Shown here piece after piece: positions 38,714 through 47,600 of a stretch of DNA of 64,000 nucleotides. Made by a program: the position numbers and the translations under genes. The notes beneath the pieces were generated by a model. The model was not told where the DNA came from. It saw only the letters and a program-made list of their open reading frames with translations, and did not search any database. How positions within the stretch are numbered: position 1 is the stretch's first letter; the number at the start of each line of letters is the position of its first letter. This DNA comes from Melioribacter sp. (GTDB taxonomy: Bacteria > Bacteroidota > Ignavibacteria > Ignavibacteriales > Melioribacteraceae), in NCBI GenBank assembly GCA_026417975.1, contig JAOACD010000009.1, positions 1-64,000 on the forward strand, written 5' to 3'.

Positions 38714-39277
38714 TTATTCACTTAAAACATAAATCGATTTTAGATTTCTATATTTCTGAGCATAATCAAGACCATATCCAATCACAAATTTATTAGGAAT
38801 TCTAAATCCAATATAATCAATTTTGACATCATATTTTATACTATCTTCTTTCACCAAAAGTGATGCTACCTTCATACTTGCTGGGTTGTGCGCTGAAATA
38901 AGCTTTTCGATATATTTTATAGATAAGCCTGTATCAACAATATCTTCAACAATAATAATATGTCTATCTGTAATATCTGCGTTTAAATCCTTTATTAATT
39001 TAACTTTTCCAGAACTTATTTTTGCATCGCCATAACTGGAAAGCTTAAAAAAATCGACTTCACAGTTAATTGTAATCTGTTTCATTAAGTCTGACATAAA
39101 CATAAATGAACCATTCAAGACGCCAATAAAAATTGGTAATTTCGCTTTATAATCGCTTGAAATTTCTTTTCCAAGTTCTTCAACTCTTTTTTGAATTTGT
39201 TCTTCTGTTATATAAGGAACAAACTTTTCTGTTCCAATCCAAATTTCATTAAGATTTTGGGATGCTATTTTATCCAA
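38714..39277 (-). CDS. hpt: Hypoxanthine phosphoribosyltransferase
   Basis: This 187-residue purine salvage enzyme makes IMP or GMP from hypoxanthine or guanine and PRPP. The family motifs are FIGVLNGSFMFMSDL, the PRPP loop IIIVEDIVDTGLSI, and the base-binding end YIGFRIPNKFVIGYGLDYAQKYRNL. The length is normal. It overlaps the end of tilS by 13 bases and is followed 23 bases later by ftsH. The tilS-hpt-ftsH order is conserved in many bacteria, which supports all three calls. Confidence 0.95.
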   Translation of the reverse strand: MDKIASQNLNEIWIGTEKFVPYITEEQIQKRVEELGKEISSDYKAKLPIFIGVLNGSFMFMSDLMKQITINCEVDFFKLSSYGDAKISSGKVKLIKDLNADITDRHIIIVEDIVDTGLSIKYIEKLISAHNPASMKVASLLVKEDSIKYDVKIDYIGFRIPNKFVIGYGLDYAQKYRNLKSIYVLSE

Positions 39278-40626
39278 AGCTTTAATACCTTTTTTGTTTT
39301 TTGTGTGATTTTAAATCTATCATCGATTCTTAATCCTACAACCCATACAATAAAATTTTTATTTGTTAAAACAAATTTATCTTTTTTTTCAGAAGATTTA
39401 ATTTTTTCGTCCGTTAAAAAATCAGATATTTTTTTTGGTTTTTTCATTCCTAATGGGATAAATTTATCTCCAGAAGTCCATTTTCTTAAAATAAATTTGT
39501 CATTTAATTTGTCTGCAGAAATATATTCAATATTTTTTGATTTAGTAAATTCGATTTCAGATTTATTAACCTTGTCAATTCCAATGGTTTTATTTTCGAC
39601 TTTAATTTTTTTACCAACTCTAATTTCAAAAAAATCATTTTCTTTTGGATTTTCTATTTTGTTAATAATTATGCCATTTCTTTCTTTAGTAACAATTATA
39701 TTCTTAGATAAATTAATTCTTTTACCAGTTTGATTTTTAAGTAATTCTTTTAACGATATAACATCTTGGTACTCTAATTGATAATTGAAATATTCATATA
39801 AAATTTTTTTTAGTAATTCACCAAAAACTCCATCTTCTATCTTTTTTATTGTAGATTTGATGAAAATCTTTTGTTCAGAGATTCTTAAGTATTTTTTTAC
39901 TAAATCATTTATGTATTTATCGATTATTGTTTTAAAATCCTCAAAAACTTTTGAAGAACGAAAAATTGCTAAATCGACTTGAGGATTTAATTTAGATTTT
40001 ATTAGAGGAAGAATTTCATTTCTTAAAATATTTCTTTTAAAATCATTTTTAAGATTAGAAGAGTCTATTCTATAGTTAATATTATGCTTATGAAGATAGT
40101 CAAGTATTTCGTCTTTAGTAATACAAAGAAGAGGCCGAATTATTTTATCTCTTTTAATTGGAATTCCGGTAAGTCCATAAAAGCCTGTTCCTGTAATTAA
40201 GTTTAATAGTACAGTTTCTGTGTTATCGTTTAATGTATGCGCCGTAATAATTTTGTTGAAATTATTTTCATCGGAAAATTTTTCTAATATCTCGTAACGT
40301 AGTTTTCTTGCAGCTTCTTCGATAGATAATTTATTCGTTTTAGCAAATTCTTTAACCTTTAGTTTGAAGGGAAAAAAAGGAATGTTCAAACTTTTGCATA
40401 ATTGCTCGGAAAATTTTTCATCTTCATCTGCTTCGCTTTCTCTTAATTGATGATTAAAGTGAATTGCTGCAATTTCAATTTTGTATTTGCTTTTAAATTT
40501 GTTGAAAAAATGGAGAGCAAATACAGAATCGGGTCCACCACTTAGAGCTATTAATATCCTATCTTTTTTATTTATTAGGTTATATTGAGAAATAAATTTT
40601 ATAATTTCTTGTTCGATATTTCTCAT
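39265..40626 (-). CDS. tilS: tRNA(Ile)-lysidine synthetase
   Basis: This 453-residue ATPase modifies the wobble C of tRNA-Ile(CAU) to lysidine so that it reads AUA. The N-terminal PP-loop is LIALSGGPDSVFALHFF. EIAAIHFNHQLRESEADEDEKF, EEAARKLRYEIL, ITAHTLNDNTETVLLNL and GIPIKRDKIIRPLL follow. The C-terminal substrate-binding domain holds LRKWTSGDKFIPLGMKKPKKISDFL. It overlaps hpt. AUA codons are common in this AT-rich window, so the enzyme should be essential. Confidence 0.95.
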   Translation of the reverse strand: MRNIEQEIIKFISQYNLINKKDRILIALSGGPDSVFALHFFNKFKSKYKIEIAAIHFNHQLRESEADEDEKFSEQLCKSLNIPFFPFKLKVKEFAKTNKLSIEEAARKLRYEILEKFSDENNFNKIITAHTLNDNTETVLLNLITGTGFYGLTGIPIKRDKIIRPLLCITKDEILDYLHKHNINYRIDSSNLKNDFKRNILRNEILPLIKSKLNPQVDLAIFRSSKVFEDFKTIIDKYINDLVKKYLRISEQKIFIKSTIKKIEDGVFGELLKKILYEYFNYQLEYQDVISLKELLKNQTGKRINLSKNIIVTKERNGIIINKIENPKENDFFEIRVGKKIKVENKTIGIDKVNKSEIEFTKSKNIEYISADKLNDKFILRKWTSGDKFIPLGMKKPKKISDFLTDEKIKSSEKKDKFVLTNKNFIVWVVGLRIDDRFKITQKTKKVLKLWIK

Positions 40627-40676
40627 TTGGTTTATTGGCTAACTAGAAATGTTGTTAGAAATTTAGAATTTATTTA

Positions 40677-41765
40677 TTATCTTCTTTTTAGGTTTATTAG
40701 AGCATCATCCCCAATTTTATCTACTTCTTTTAATGTATAGGTTAAAGCATTAGATAAATTTTTTATACCAAGATTTGAACAAAGTGGAATTCCGTTTCCT
40801 AGTATCTTTGGTGAGATAAACAGTAAAATTTCATCTTCAAGTTTTTGTTTAATAAAACTTGAAAATAATATACTTCCACCCTCTACTAATATTGAGATAA
40901 TGTTTTTTTGTGCTAAAGATAACAGAGCTTTCTTTAAGTCTAGTTTTCCGTTTTTCTCGGGCAAAAAAATTATTTCTATACCTTTTCTTTGATAAAGTTC
41001 AATTTTTCTTTTTCTGTTTATATTTTTTTTTGATGTTAGTATAATTAAATTTTTATCATCATTGTTCTTGACAAGATTTGATTTTAAGCTTAGTTGAAGT
41101 TTTGTATCCAATACTATTCTCTTAGGATTTCTACCTTCAACAAAACGTACCGTAAGTTTTGGGTTATCAACTTTAACACTGTTAATTCCTACCATTACTG
41201 CATCATACTCAGAACGAAGCTCGTGAACTAAACTTCTCGATTCAGCAGATGAAATCCATTTTGAATTCCCTTTCGTATCAGCAATTTTTCCATCTAAAGT
41301 AGTTGCCATCTTTAGTGTAACATAAGGAAGAGATGTTTTGATGAATTTGAAATAAAATTTATTTAACTCAATACATTCTTTTTCAAGAACTCCAGTTTTA
41401 ACTTCTATTCCTGCCTTTTTAAATCTATTAATTGATTGTTCGTAAGGGTTAAGTTTTGGATTTGGTGTACCGATAACAATTTTTTTTATTTTAGATTTAA
41501 TAATTGTGTCTACACAATCACTTTTATCTGTAGAAAGAGTACATGGCTCTAAGTTTGTATATAATGTTGCCCCTTCTATATTTTCCTTAGAATTTTTCAA
41601 TGCAATGATTTCTGTGCTAATTTCATTTGGAGAATTTCTATAAGCTGCAGCAATAATTCTGTCATTTTTAACAAGTAATGCTCCAACAAGAGGAAATGGA
41701 CTTACTTTTCCTTTCCCCTTTTTTGCAAGTTCAAGGGCAACTTGCATGTATGATTCGTCAAACAA
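40677..41765 (-). CDS. ribD: RibD-type riboflavin protein with an apparently inactive deaminase half
   Basis: In riboflavin synthesis RibD deaminates and then reduces the pyrimidine intermediate. The 362 residues show the usual two-domain layout. In the N-terminal deaminase, zinc ligands Cys75 and Cys84 and Glu52 are present, but the HAE motif reads STE, so Ser50 replaces the His ligand. TSPNP reads VSPFP, and the HHGRTPP loop is replaced by LSTDKSD. The C-terminal reductase looks intact: YVTLKMATTLDGKIADTKGNSKWIS, EYDAVMVGINSVKVDNPKLTVR, VEGGSILFSSF. It may therefore work as a reductase only. It is 2 bases downstream of greA and 50 upstream of tilS. Confidence 0.88.
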   Translation of the reverse strand: MFDESYMQVALELAKKGKGKVSPFPLVGALLVKNDRIIAAAYRNSPNEISTEIIALKNSKENIEGATLYTNLEPCTLSTDKSDCVDTIIKSKIKKIVIGTPNPKLNPYEQSINRFKKAGIEVKTGVLEKECIELNKFYFKFIKTSLPYVTLKMATTLDGKIADTKGNSKWISSAESRSLVHELRSEYDAVMVGINSVKVDNPKLTVRFVEGRNPKRIVLDTKLQLSLKSNLVKNNDDKNLIILTSKKNINRKRKIELYQRKGIEIIFLPEKNGKLDLKKALLSLAQKNIISILVEGGSILFSSFIKQKLEDEILLFISPKILGNGIPLCSNLGIKNLSNALTYTLKEVDKIGDDALINLKRR

Positions 41766-41767
41766 TT

Positions 41768-42238
41768 TTATTCTATTCCTAATATTTCAAATTTGATTAT
41801 ACCAGCAGGAACTTTTGCTTCAACAATTTGATTAACTTTAGCTCCCATTAATGCTTGTCCTACTGGTGAAGTAATTGATATTTTACCTTTTTCTAAATCA
41901 GCTTCTTCTGGAGAAACGAGAATGTATTCGAAAATTTTATTGTTATTTAAATTCTTTACTTTCACTTTTGAAAGAATATGGACCTGATCTTTTGGCATAT
42001 TGGAAGTATCTATTACTCTTGCTCTTGATAGCAGGTCTTCAAGTTTCCTAATTTTTAATTCCAGTAAGCCCTGCTCCTCTTTTGCAGCATCGTATTCTGC
42101 ATTTTCTGAGAGGTCACCATGGGCTCTTGCTTCTGCAATACGTTCTGCTATTCTTTTGCGACCATTACTTTTGAGTTCAGCTAATTCTTTTTCTAATTCT
42201 CTGATTCTTTCTTTGCTTAAATAAACAAAGTTTGACAC
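41768..42238 (-). CDS. greA: Transcription elongation factor GreA
   Basis: This 156-residue factor rescues backtracked RNA polymerase. The N-terminal coiled-coil hairpin carries the acidic tip AHGDLSENAEYDAAKEEQGLLE. The C-terminal FKBP-like domain has ISITSPVGQALMGAKVNQIVEAKVPAGIIKFEILGIE. The length is canonical. It is the first gene of a six-gene minus-strand operon. A terminator-like hairpin lies 52-82 bases before its start, which suggests attenuation of the whole unit. Confidence 0.96.
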   Translation of the reverse strand: MSNFVYLSKERIRELEKELAELKSNGRKRIAERIAEARAHGDLSENAEYDAAKEEQGLLELKIRKLEDLLSRARVIDTSNMPKDQVHILSKVKVKNLNNNKIFEYILVSPEEADLEKGKISITSPVGQALMGAKVNQIVEAKVPAGIIKFEILGIE

Positions 42239-42289
42239 TTTCTTTACTCCTCCGATTTGTTAGAAAAAAAGAAAAGATTTTGTAGCTAT

Positions 42290-42320
42290 AAAAAAAATTG
42301 CCACCGCAGCTGCAGTGGCA
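42290..42320 (-). terminator. Intrinsic-terminator-like hairpin in the greA leader
   Basis: On the minus strand 42320-42299 folds as a 9-bp stem with one G-U pair and an AGCT tetraloop (arms TGCCACTGC and GCGGTGGCA). After one A it runs into eight T (42297-42290). It is markedly GC-rich against its surroundings. It precedes the greA start by about 60 bases, so it either ends upstream antisense transcription or acts as an attenuator for greA. Confidence 0.7.
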
Positions 42321-42385
42321 TTGAAAAAATAAAAATTATATATGAAGTTTTCAACTGTTATTTAAAAAATCGTGTGAATTCTAAA

Positions 42386-43030
42386 ATGAAATCTTATGTA
42401 AAATTTATTTTGTTATTTATTTTTGGTATTGCAATGGCCAACGTTGAAGCTGCAATAGTAGTCTACCTTAGAAAACTTTATTATCCCGAGGGTTTTAAAT
42501 TTCCTCTAAAAACTATTCCATTAGAAATTATTAAAGTTGAATTAATTAGAGAAATCTCTACTTTAGTTATGTTGTTAAGTATTGCCTATTTATGTGCAAA
42601 TAAAGCAATTGAAAGATTTTTTTACTTTATTTATGTGTTTGCTATTTGGGATATATTCTATTACATATGGTTGAAGGTATTTTTAAATTGGCCATCAACA
42701 TTGTTTGATGATGATATTTTATTTTTAATTCCTGTCCCTTGGATTGCACCAGTTATTGCTCCAATTATTATTTCTTTTTGTATGATTATTTTTTCATTCG
42801 TAACTATTTATTTAAAAGAAAAAGGTTTTGTTATAAAGTTAAATAAAACGAGTACTTTGTTAGCTCTTTTAGGTGTAATTTTTATTTTATATTCCTTTAT
42901 GTATGATTTTTCAAATAGAATAAATTCTACTTCGCCTGTAAAATTTCTTTACGAGATTTTTTTTGGAGGTCTAGTATTAATTTTAATAAGCTTTTGGTAT
43001 TTTATTAAAAAATTTAGTAAAAGAATGTAA
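42386..43030 (+). CDS. Multi-pass membrane protein, function unknown
   Basis: This protein of about 214 residues has six likely transmembrane segments (for example FILLFIFGIAMANVEAAIVV; LVMLLSIAYLC; FFYFIYVFAIWDIFYYIWL; WIAPVIAPIIISFCMIIFS; LLALLGVIFILYSFMY). The start is taken at the ATG 42386 because an upstream TTG frame from 42257 runs through the hairpin region and has no membrane character or ribosome site. The ANVEAAIVVYLRKLYYPEGF and FAIWDIFYYIWLKVF motifs are conserved-looking, but I do not recognise the family. It diverges from greA. Confidence 0.7.
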   Translation: MKSYVKFILLFIFGIAMANVEAAIVVYLRKLYYPEGFKFPLKTIPLEIIKVELIREISTLVMLLSIAYLCANKAIERFFYFIYVFAIWDIFYYIWLKVFLNWPSTLFDDDILFLIPVPWIAPVIAPIIISFCMIIFSFVTIYLKEKGFVIKLNKTSTLLALLGVIFILYSFMYDFSNRINSTSPVKFLYEIFFGGLVLILISFWYFIKKFSKRM

Positions 43031-43032
43031 TC

Positions 43033-43070
43033 TATAAGAAACTATTCTTCGAATTTATGATTTTCTTATA
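43033..43070 (+). terminator. AT-rich hairpin after the membrane protein gene
   Basis: TATAAGAAA (43033-43041) pairs with TTTCTTATA (43062-43070) around a 20-nt loop. It starts 2 bases after the stop codon of the preceding gene. No U-tract follows, so function is uncertain. Confidence 0.35.
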
Positions 43071-43222
43071 ATAAAGCATTATTAAAATAAACATAAGCAT
43101 GCGAATAGATGGCTTATAAGGATGATTATTATAGGATTTATGATCCTTAAGTTTAGATAGGTCTAAGTAGAAAAATAGAAAAAAAATTAAATACAGCATT
43201 CTCTATAAAGTAAATTAGAGTT

Positions 43223-43444
43223 TTAAAAGTAGATTCTTAAAATTAAAAATAGAGAAATAATAAGCTTTATAATTCCCAAAGAGAGGATTAAAAAAGTAGA
43301 AGTACTAATTGGACCAAAAGTATTTTGCAAGTTTTGAACAAATGTTTCAGGTTTACATAAGGTTAGTAATTCTGTCATACAATAAGAAAATAAGGCATAA
43401 AATAAAAAAATTACTACTGAGAATTTGAAAATCCCTTGTAACAA
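43223..43444 (-). CDS. Doubtful small two-helix membrane protein
   Basis: This 73-codon frame starts with TTG and has no visible ribosome-binding site. It would encode two hydrophobic helices joined by a polar loop (CKPETFVQNLQNTFGPIS). In AT-rich DNA such frames arise easily. It is recorded because it is the only sizeable frame in the gap. Confidence 0.25.
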   Translation of the reverse strand: MLQGIFKFSVVIFLFYALFSYCMTELLTLCKPETFVQNLQNTFGPISTSTFLILSLGIIKLIISLFLILRIYF

Positions 43445-43484
43445 TATTTTTTGTAATAAAATAACTCTCTATCTTTAACTATTT

Positions 43485-43531
43485 CCAATTAAAACCGGCT
43501 TACTCGCTAATGCTTTCAGCCGGTTAATTGG
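43485..43531. other. Strong structured element in a gene-poor gap
   Basis: CCAATT (43485-43490) and AACCGGCT (43493-43500) pair with AGCCGGTT (43518-43525) and AATTGG (43526-43531). This gives a 14-bp stem with a two-base bulge and a 17-nt loop. The CCGG core stands out in a 30% GC region. It may be an RNA element, a decayed repeat or a terminator-like structure. Confidence 0.5.
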
Positions 43532-43693
43532 TGCCCTCACAAAAACTTATACAAATTTAATTGTTAATTGTAGAAAAAGCATTGGGATTTAATACTAAAA
43601 GTGATTTATCAAGTACTAAAAAAATACTAATGTTATTAATTTTGGATAGAAAGAAGGATTAACTAGGTAAATTAATTAAATCAGTTTTAATGT

Positions 43694-44554
43694 CTATTTT
43701 ACTTGATAACTTTCTTGAGGGTCAAAGAATAAATTCTTTTCTTTAAGAAAACGGAATATTTCCGATTTCTTGGAGAGGTTTAATTTTGCCCTAATATTAC
43801 TCCTATAGTAATCTATGGTTTTTTTTGAAAGATATAATTTTTCTGCAATTTCTTTTGATGTATAACCATGACTAATAAGCTTTAAAATTTCAATTTCACG
43901 ATCTGTTAGTCCATACTTTTTTAAGTCTTCGACTGTTAACTTACTTGAACCATTGGTATAAACTACGGTTCTCTTTTTAGGTAATATTCTTTCTAACCAT
44001 TTTAAATTTAATTTGAAGCCTAAATTTGGCCCTATAGCAGTAATTAAAGTAAATTGAACCATATTTATAATTAAGCAGTAATTATAGAGCCTTAAAAAGA
44101 AGTTTATGTCCTTATAGTAATAAAACTTTGTAATAATCTGTGTAATGAAGTAGGTAATAAGAATTAGTGAATAAAATTTAATATCTTTTTTATTTAATAC
44201 ATCATTAATAATATTGTTTATAAAATAAAATGTGATAAAAGTTAGAAGTAAATTGAACAATAGCATTTCTTTGAAATCTTTGATGTCGATCAATAAATAA
44301 ATAATTGAGCCTAATAAAATTCCAATTTTATATTTAAGATTTAATTTTGGAAGTGAAAATATTAACAATAAATTTATCCCTACATGGTAAGAAGCAAAAA
44401 TATTATTATTAACAAAAAGAGAAGTAATTATAAGAATTGGATCGGCTATAGCATAAATGTAGAAGAAGTAAAACATTTCATCATTTCTAAAACGAAAAAT
44501 AGGCAATAACCAAACTATCAAACCGATTATTATTAGAATCTTTGTAATGTCCAT
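43694..44554 (-). CDS. Membrane-embedded LuxR-family transcriptional regulator
   Basis: This is a 286-residue protein. Residues about 1-185 are nearly continuous hydrophobic helices, about six or seven transmembrane segments. Residues about 215-280 are a LuxR/FixJ helix-turn-helix (YGLTDREIEILKLISHGYTSKEIAEKLYLSKKTIDYYRSNIRAKLNLSKKSEI). It would bind DNA while anchored in the inner membrane. The membrane part has no recognised ligand domain, so the signal is unknown. It flanks the gene-poor gap and follows an AddB-like gene by 89 bases on the same strand. Confidence 0.85.
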   Translation of the reverse strand: MDITKILIIIGLIVWLLPIFRFRNDEMFYFFYIYAIADPILIITSLFVNNNIFASYHVGINLLLIFSLPKLNLKYKIGILLGSIIYLLIDIKDFKEMLLFNLLLTFITFYFINNIINDVLNKKDIKFYSLILITYFITQIITKFYYYKDINFFLRLYNYCLIINMVQFTLITAIGPNLGFKLNLKWLERILPKKRTVVYTNGSSKLTVEDLKKYGLTDREIEILKLISHGYTSKEIAEKLYLSKKTIDYYRSNIRAKLNLSKKSEIFRFLKEKNLFFDPQESYQVK

Positions 44555-44643
44555 AATTAGTCAAATAAATTTTACTTTAGAAAATTATAAAAGCAAAATA
44601 TTGTTATCAAGAAATACATAACTACTTGATTTAGCATTTTATT

Positions 44644-47600
44644 TCAAATTAATTCCTGAATTCTACACACAGTTTTAAATTGACAATATTTGCATACTAA
44701 ATTTTCTCTTTCTTCGTGAGGGGAAAGATTAAATTTTCCTTCTGAAATAGATTCAATAAAATTTTTTATATGATTAATTGTATTATTTATTAATTCTTCA
44801 ATAGATGTAATTTCGTTGTTATTTCTTGTGCTTAAATTAACATTTGATTTACCAAATTCTTCTTGAGAGTATTTCAATGAATAAATAATCATTTTATTTG
44901 GTGAAAATTTTCTTTTATATTTTTTTTCTAAGAGATATTGTGCTGCAAGTAAATACACTGGTAACTGCAGCGATATTCCATTTATTAGTTCCTTTGTACT
45001 TGGCTTTTTACCACTCAACTTATAATCTACTATGTTAAATAAATTACCTTTCCTTGATAGTTCTATTCTATCAATTTTACCTCTTAAATTTATACCTGCA
45101 ATCTTTAATGGTTCGCTGCTGCTTAAGTTTTTGTCCGATTCACTTTCTTTTAATGAACCAAAATTAACCTCAAAAAAAGCAGGGTAAAAATCTTTGTTGT
45201 TTTCAAACTCATACTCTACGAATTTACTTAAGATTGATTCTTCTTTTTTTTGGTTAATGCCTAATAGCTTTTCTTTTTCAAAAAATGTAATGGGTGATTG
45301 AAAGAAGGACTGAGATATTTTCTTTTCTGCTATTTCAAATATTAAATCTTTTGCTTGTTTTAATATATCATTATCGCAGTTAAACAAATCAATTTTTTTA
45401 TTACTTATTTCTGTATAAAATTCGTATAGAATAGAGTGAAGAATTCTTCCAAGTTCTATTGCTTCAATTTCTTCTGTTGGTTCTTCAATAACTTTTATTC
45501 CAATAATTCTTTCTAAATAAAACTTAAATGGGCATTTCGCATACGTCTCTAATTGCGATATTGAATATTGTCTTTGAACAAAAGTGCTCAATATTTGTTT
45601 TAGTTTGTAGTGTTTACTTTCATTTTCTTTTGTTAGTAAGTACCCAGTGTAAACTGATTGGTCTAGAACGTTTATTTCTCTTATTTTTTCTGCTTTTATA
45701 GCTTCGACTAATTTGTCATAATCTATAATTTCTTTTGGAATTTCGGGTATGTGAGTTAAAGTTTCATTTTTAGAAATGCTTTTACCAACGAAAATTTCAG
45801 TTTCTTCTATAGAAAATATTTTATTTGAGTAGTCATTTTCTTTTAATTCTGATATTGTGAATAATTTTTCAAATTCTTTTAAAAAAATTGAGGGGACTAA
45901 TTCTCTTCCATCTTCTGTTAAGGGGAAACTTAAATATAATCCTTTAGACCAACTGCATAGTGCTTGGTAAAATAAATTTCTTTCTTCGGCTTGATGTAAT
46001 GATGCTAATTTTCTGAAAGTGCCCGAAGAAAAAATTTCTGGATTATATCTTGTTGGTAAATCTCCATCAAATAAACCTCCTATAAAAAGATAATCGAAAT
46101 TTAATCCTCGTATTTCTTCTAAGTTTGTGACTAGTACTCCATAATTTGATTTTTCTTTTACATTAAATCTTGCCCAGCTGCAAGCAGTACGAATTTGGTT
46201 TAAAAAGAAATCAAGAGTAAATTTTTTATCCTTTCCCTTTTCTTCTTCAAGTAAATCAAGAACTTCTGAGACTGTTTCAATGAATTTATTTAACCCTCTT
46301 ATATTTTCTTCTTGATTATATGTAATAGAGAGTAAAGTTAGGTGTAATTTTGTTTCTATAATGAATTTGAAAAGAGTTTCTTTAAATTCTTTAATTGTTT
46401 GTTTTTTTTCGAATGGCTCAAGAATGTTGATAATTTTTTTAATGTCAATAAGAGCTTTTTGGAGTGCGTTTAGTTTTTCTTCTTTTTCATTAAATTCTTC
46501 GTCTGAATTTAGCTTAATGTTTTCGATAGATTCATTTATTGTGTTTATCCAGTTTTCTTTTCCAGAAATTATTTTTAATAAAGAACATACTTTGTAGAGA
46601 TTAAATGTATCAATGTTTTTTGTTGCTATATATCCATTACTTAAAGCTCTTAGAATGTTTTGATAATAGTAGTCATTTTCTGCAATTTCTAAGAAATTAA
46701 CTATTGATTTTACGGGGTTAGAATTATCAAGAGAAATTCTGTCTGTTAAATTAAATGGTAAACCGTTTTTTGTGAATATATCTCTAATAACTGCAGAATA
46801 ATTTTTAATCAGATTAAATGCAACACATATTTTCGAAGGTTCTACTTTGTTTTTTGTTATTAATATTTTTATTTGTCGAGATATTAACTCTACCTCTGTT
46901 TCTTTATCAAAGGCTTCAATTTTAAATATTTTATTTCTTAAGTCATATTTTTTTTCTTTTGAATAAAGATTGAATAGGTGGTCTCTAATTATTCTCCTGA
47001 ATATAGGTAAGTGTGGTTCGGCTAAATCTTTAATTTCATTGAAACCAAATTCTTTAAGACGATTATAATATTTATCTAAGTGTGAAAAGATGAATTTGTT
47101 TTTTTTGTTGTAATCGAAATTAATAAAGAGTTTTACACATTCTAATAGTGAAAGTCTATTTAATATTTTTAATTCTGGGAAAGAAAACTCATGAAAACCT
47201 ATAACAATTATTAAGTTTACTGCTGGATATAAATAAAAAAAACTGTTTTTGAAATTGTTTTCATCTAGGTTGTTCAAATGATAATAAATATCACCAATTT
47301 CGTAAGCTCTTACTAAATTACATTTAGCTAAAAATTTTTCATAGATATCTGCAATATCAAGCGCTTTTAATTTTTCAGTTCCAGTTAATTTATTTGCTTC
47401 TTCTCTTAAGTTGTCAGGATTAATGCCTTGTCTTTTGTATTCAGATATTACATTTTTGATTTTATCTAAGGTTCCAAATGGGAGCTCTGTTTTGTATAGT
47501 GAAAAATATCTTGGGTTAATTTCTAAGAAAGATTGTTTTATAAAAATGATAGATGCTGCTTCACTCAATTCCTTAAAAGGTATTACTTTGCTTAGTAATT

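Larger units (their letters stand above)
43031..43693. other. Gene-poor stretch of about 660 bp
   Basis: No well-supported gene is present. The stretch holds a hairpin after the preceding gene, a weak 73-codon minus-strand frame at 43223-43444, a strong hairpin at 43485-43531 and a GTGCCCTC block at 43531-43538 shared with the gap at 9.1 kb. The low coding content next to a LuxR regulator suggests decayed or regulatory DNA. Confidence 0.5.

Noticed and set aside
42257-42385. N-terminal extension of the membrane protein from a TTG
   Set aside because: The extension runs through the greA-leader hairpin and contains no membrane or conserved feature; the ATG at 42386 is the better start.
43485-43531. 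Possible fragment of 23S rRNA, because the minus strand reads GCTGAAAGCAT next to a stem
   Set aside because: The shared stretch is only about ten bases and the flanks do not match; chance resemblance is likelier.
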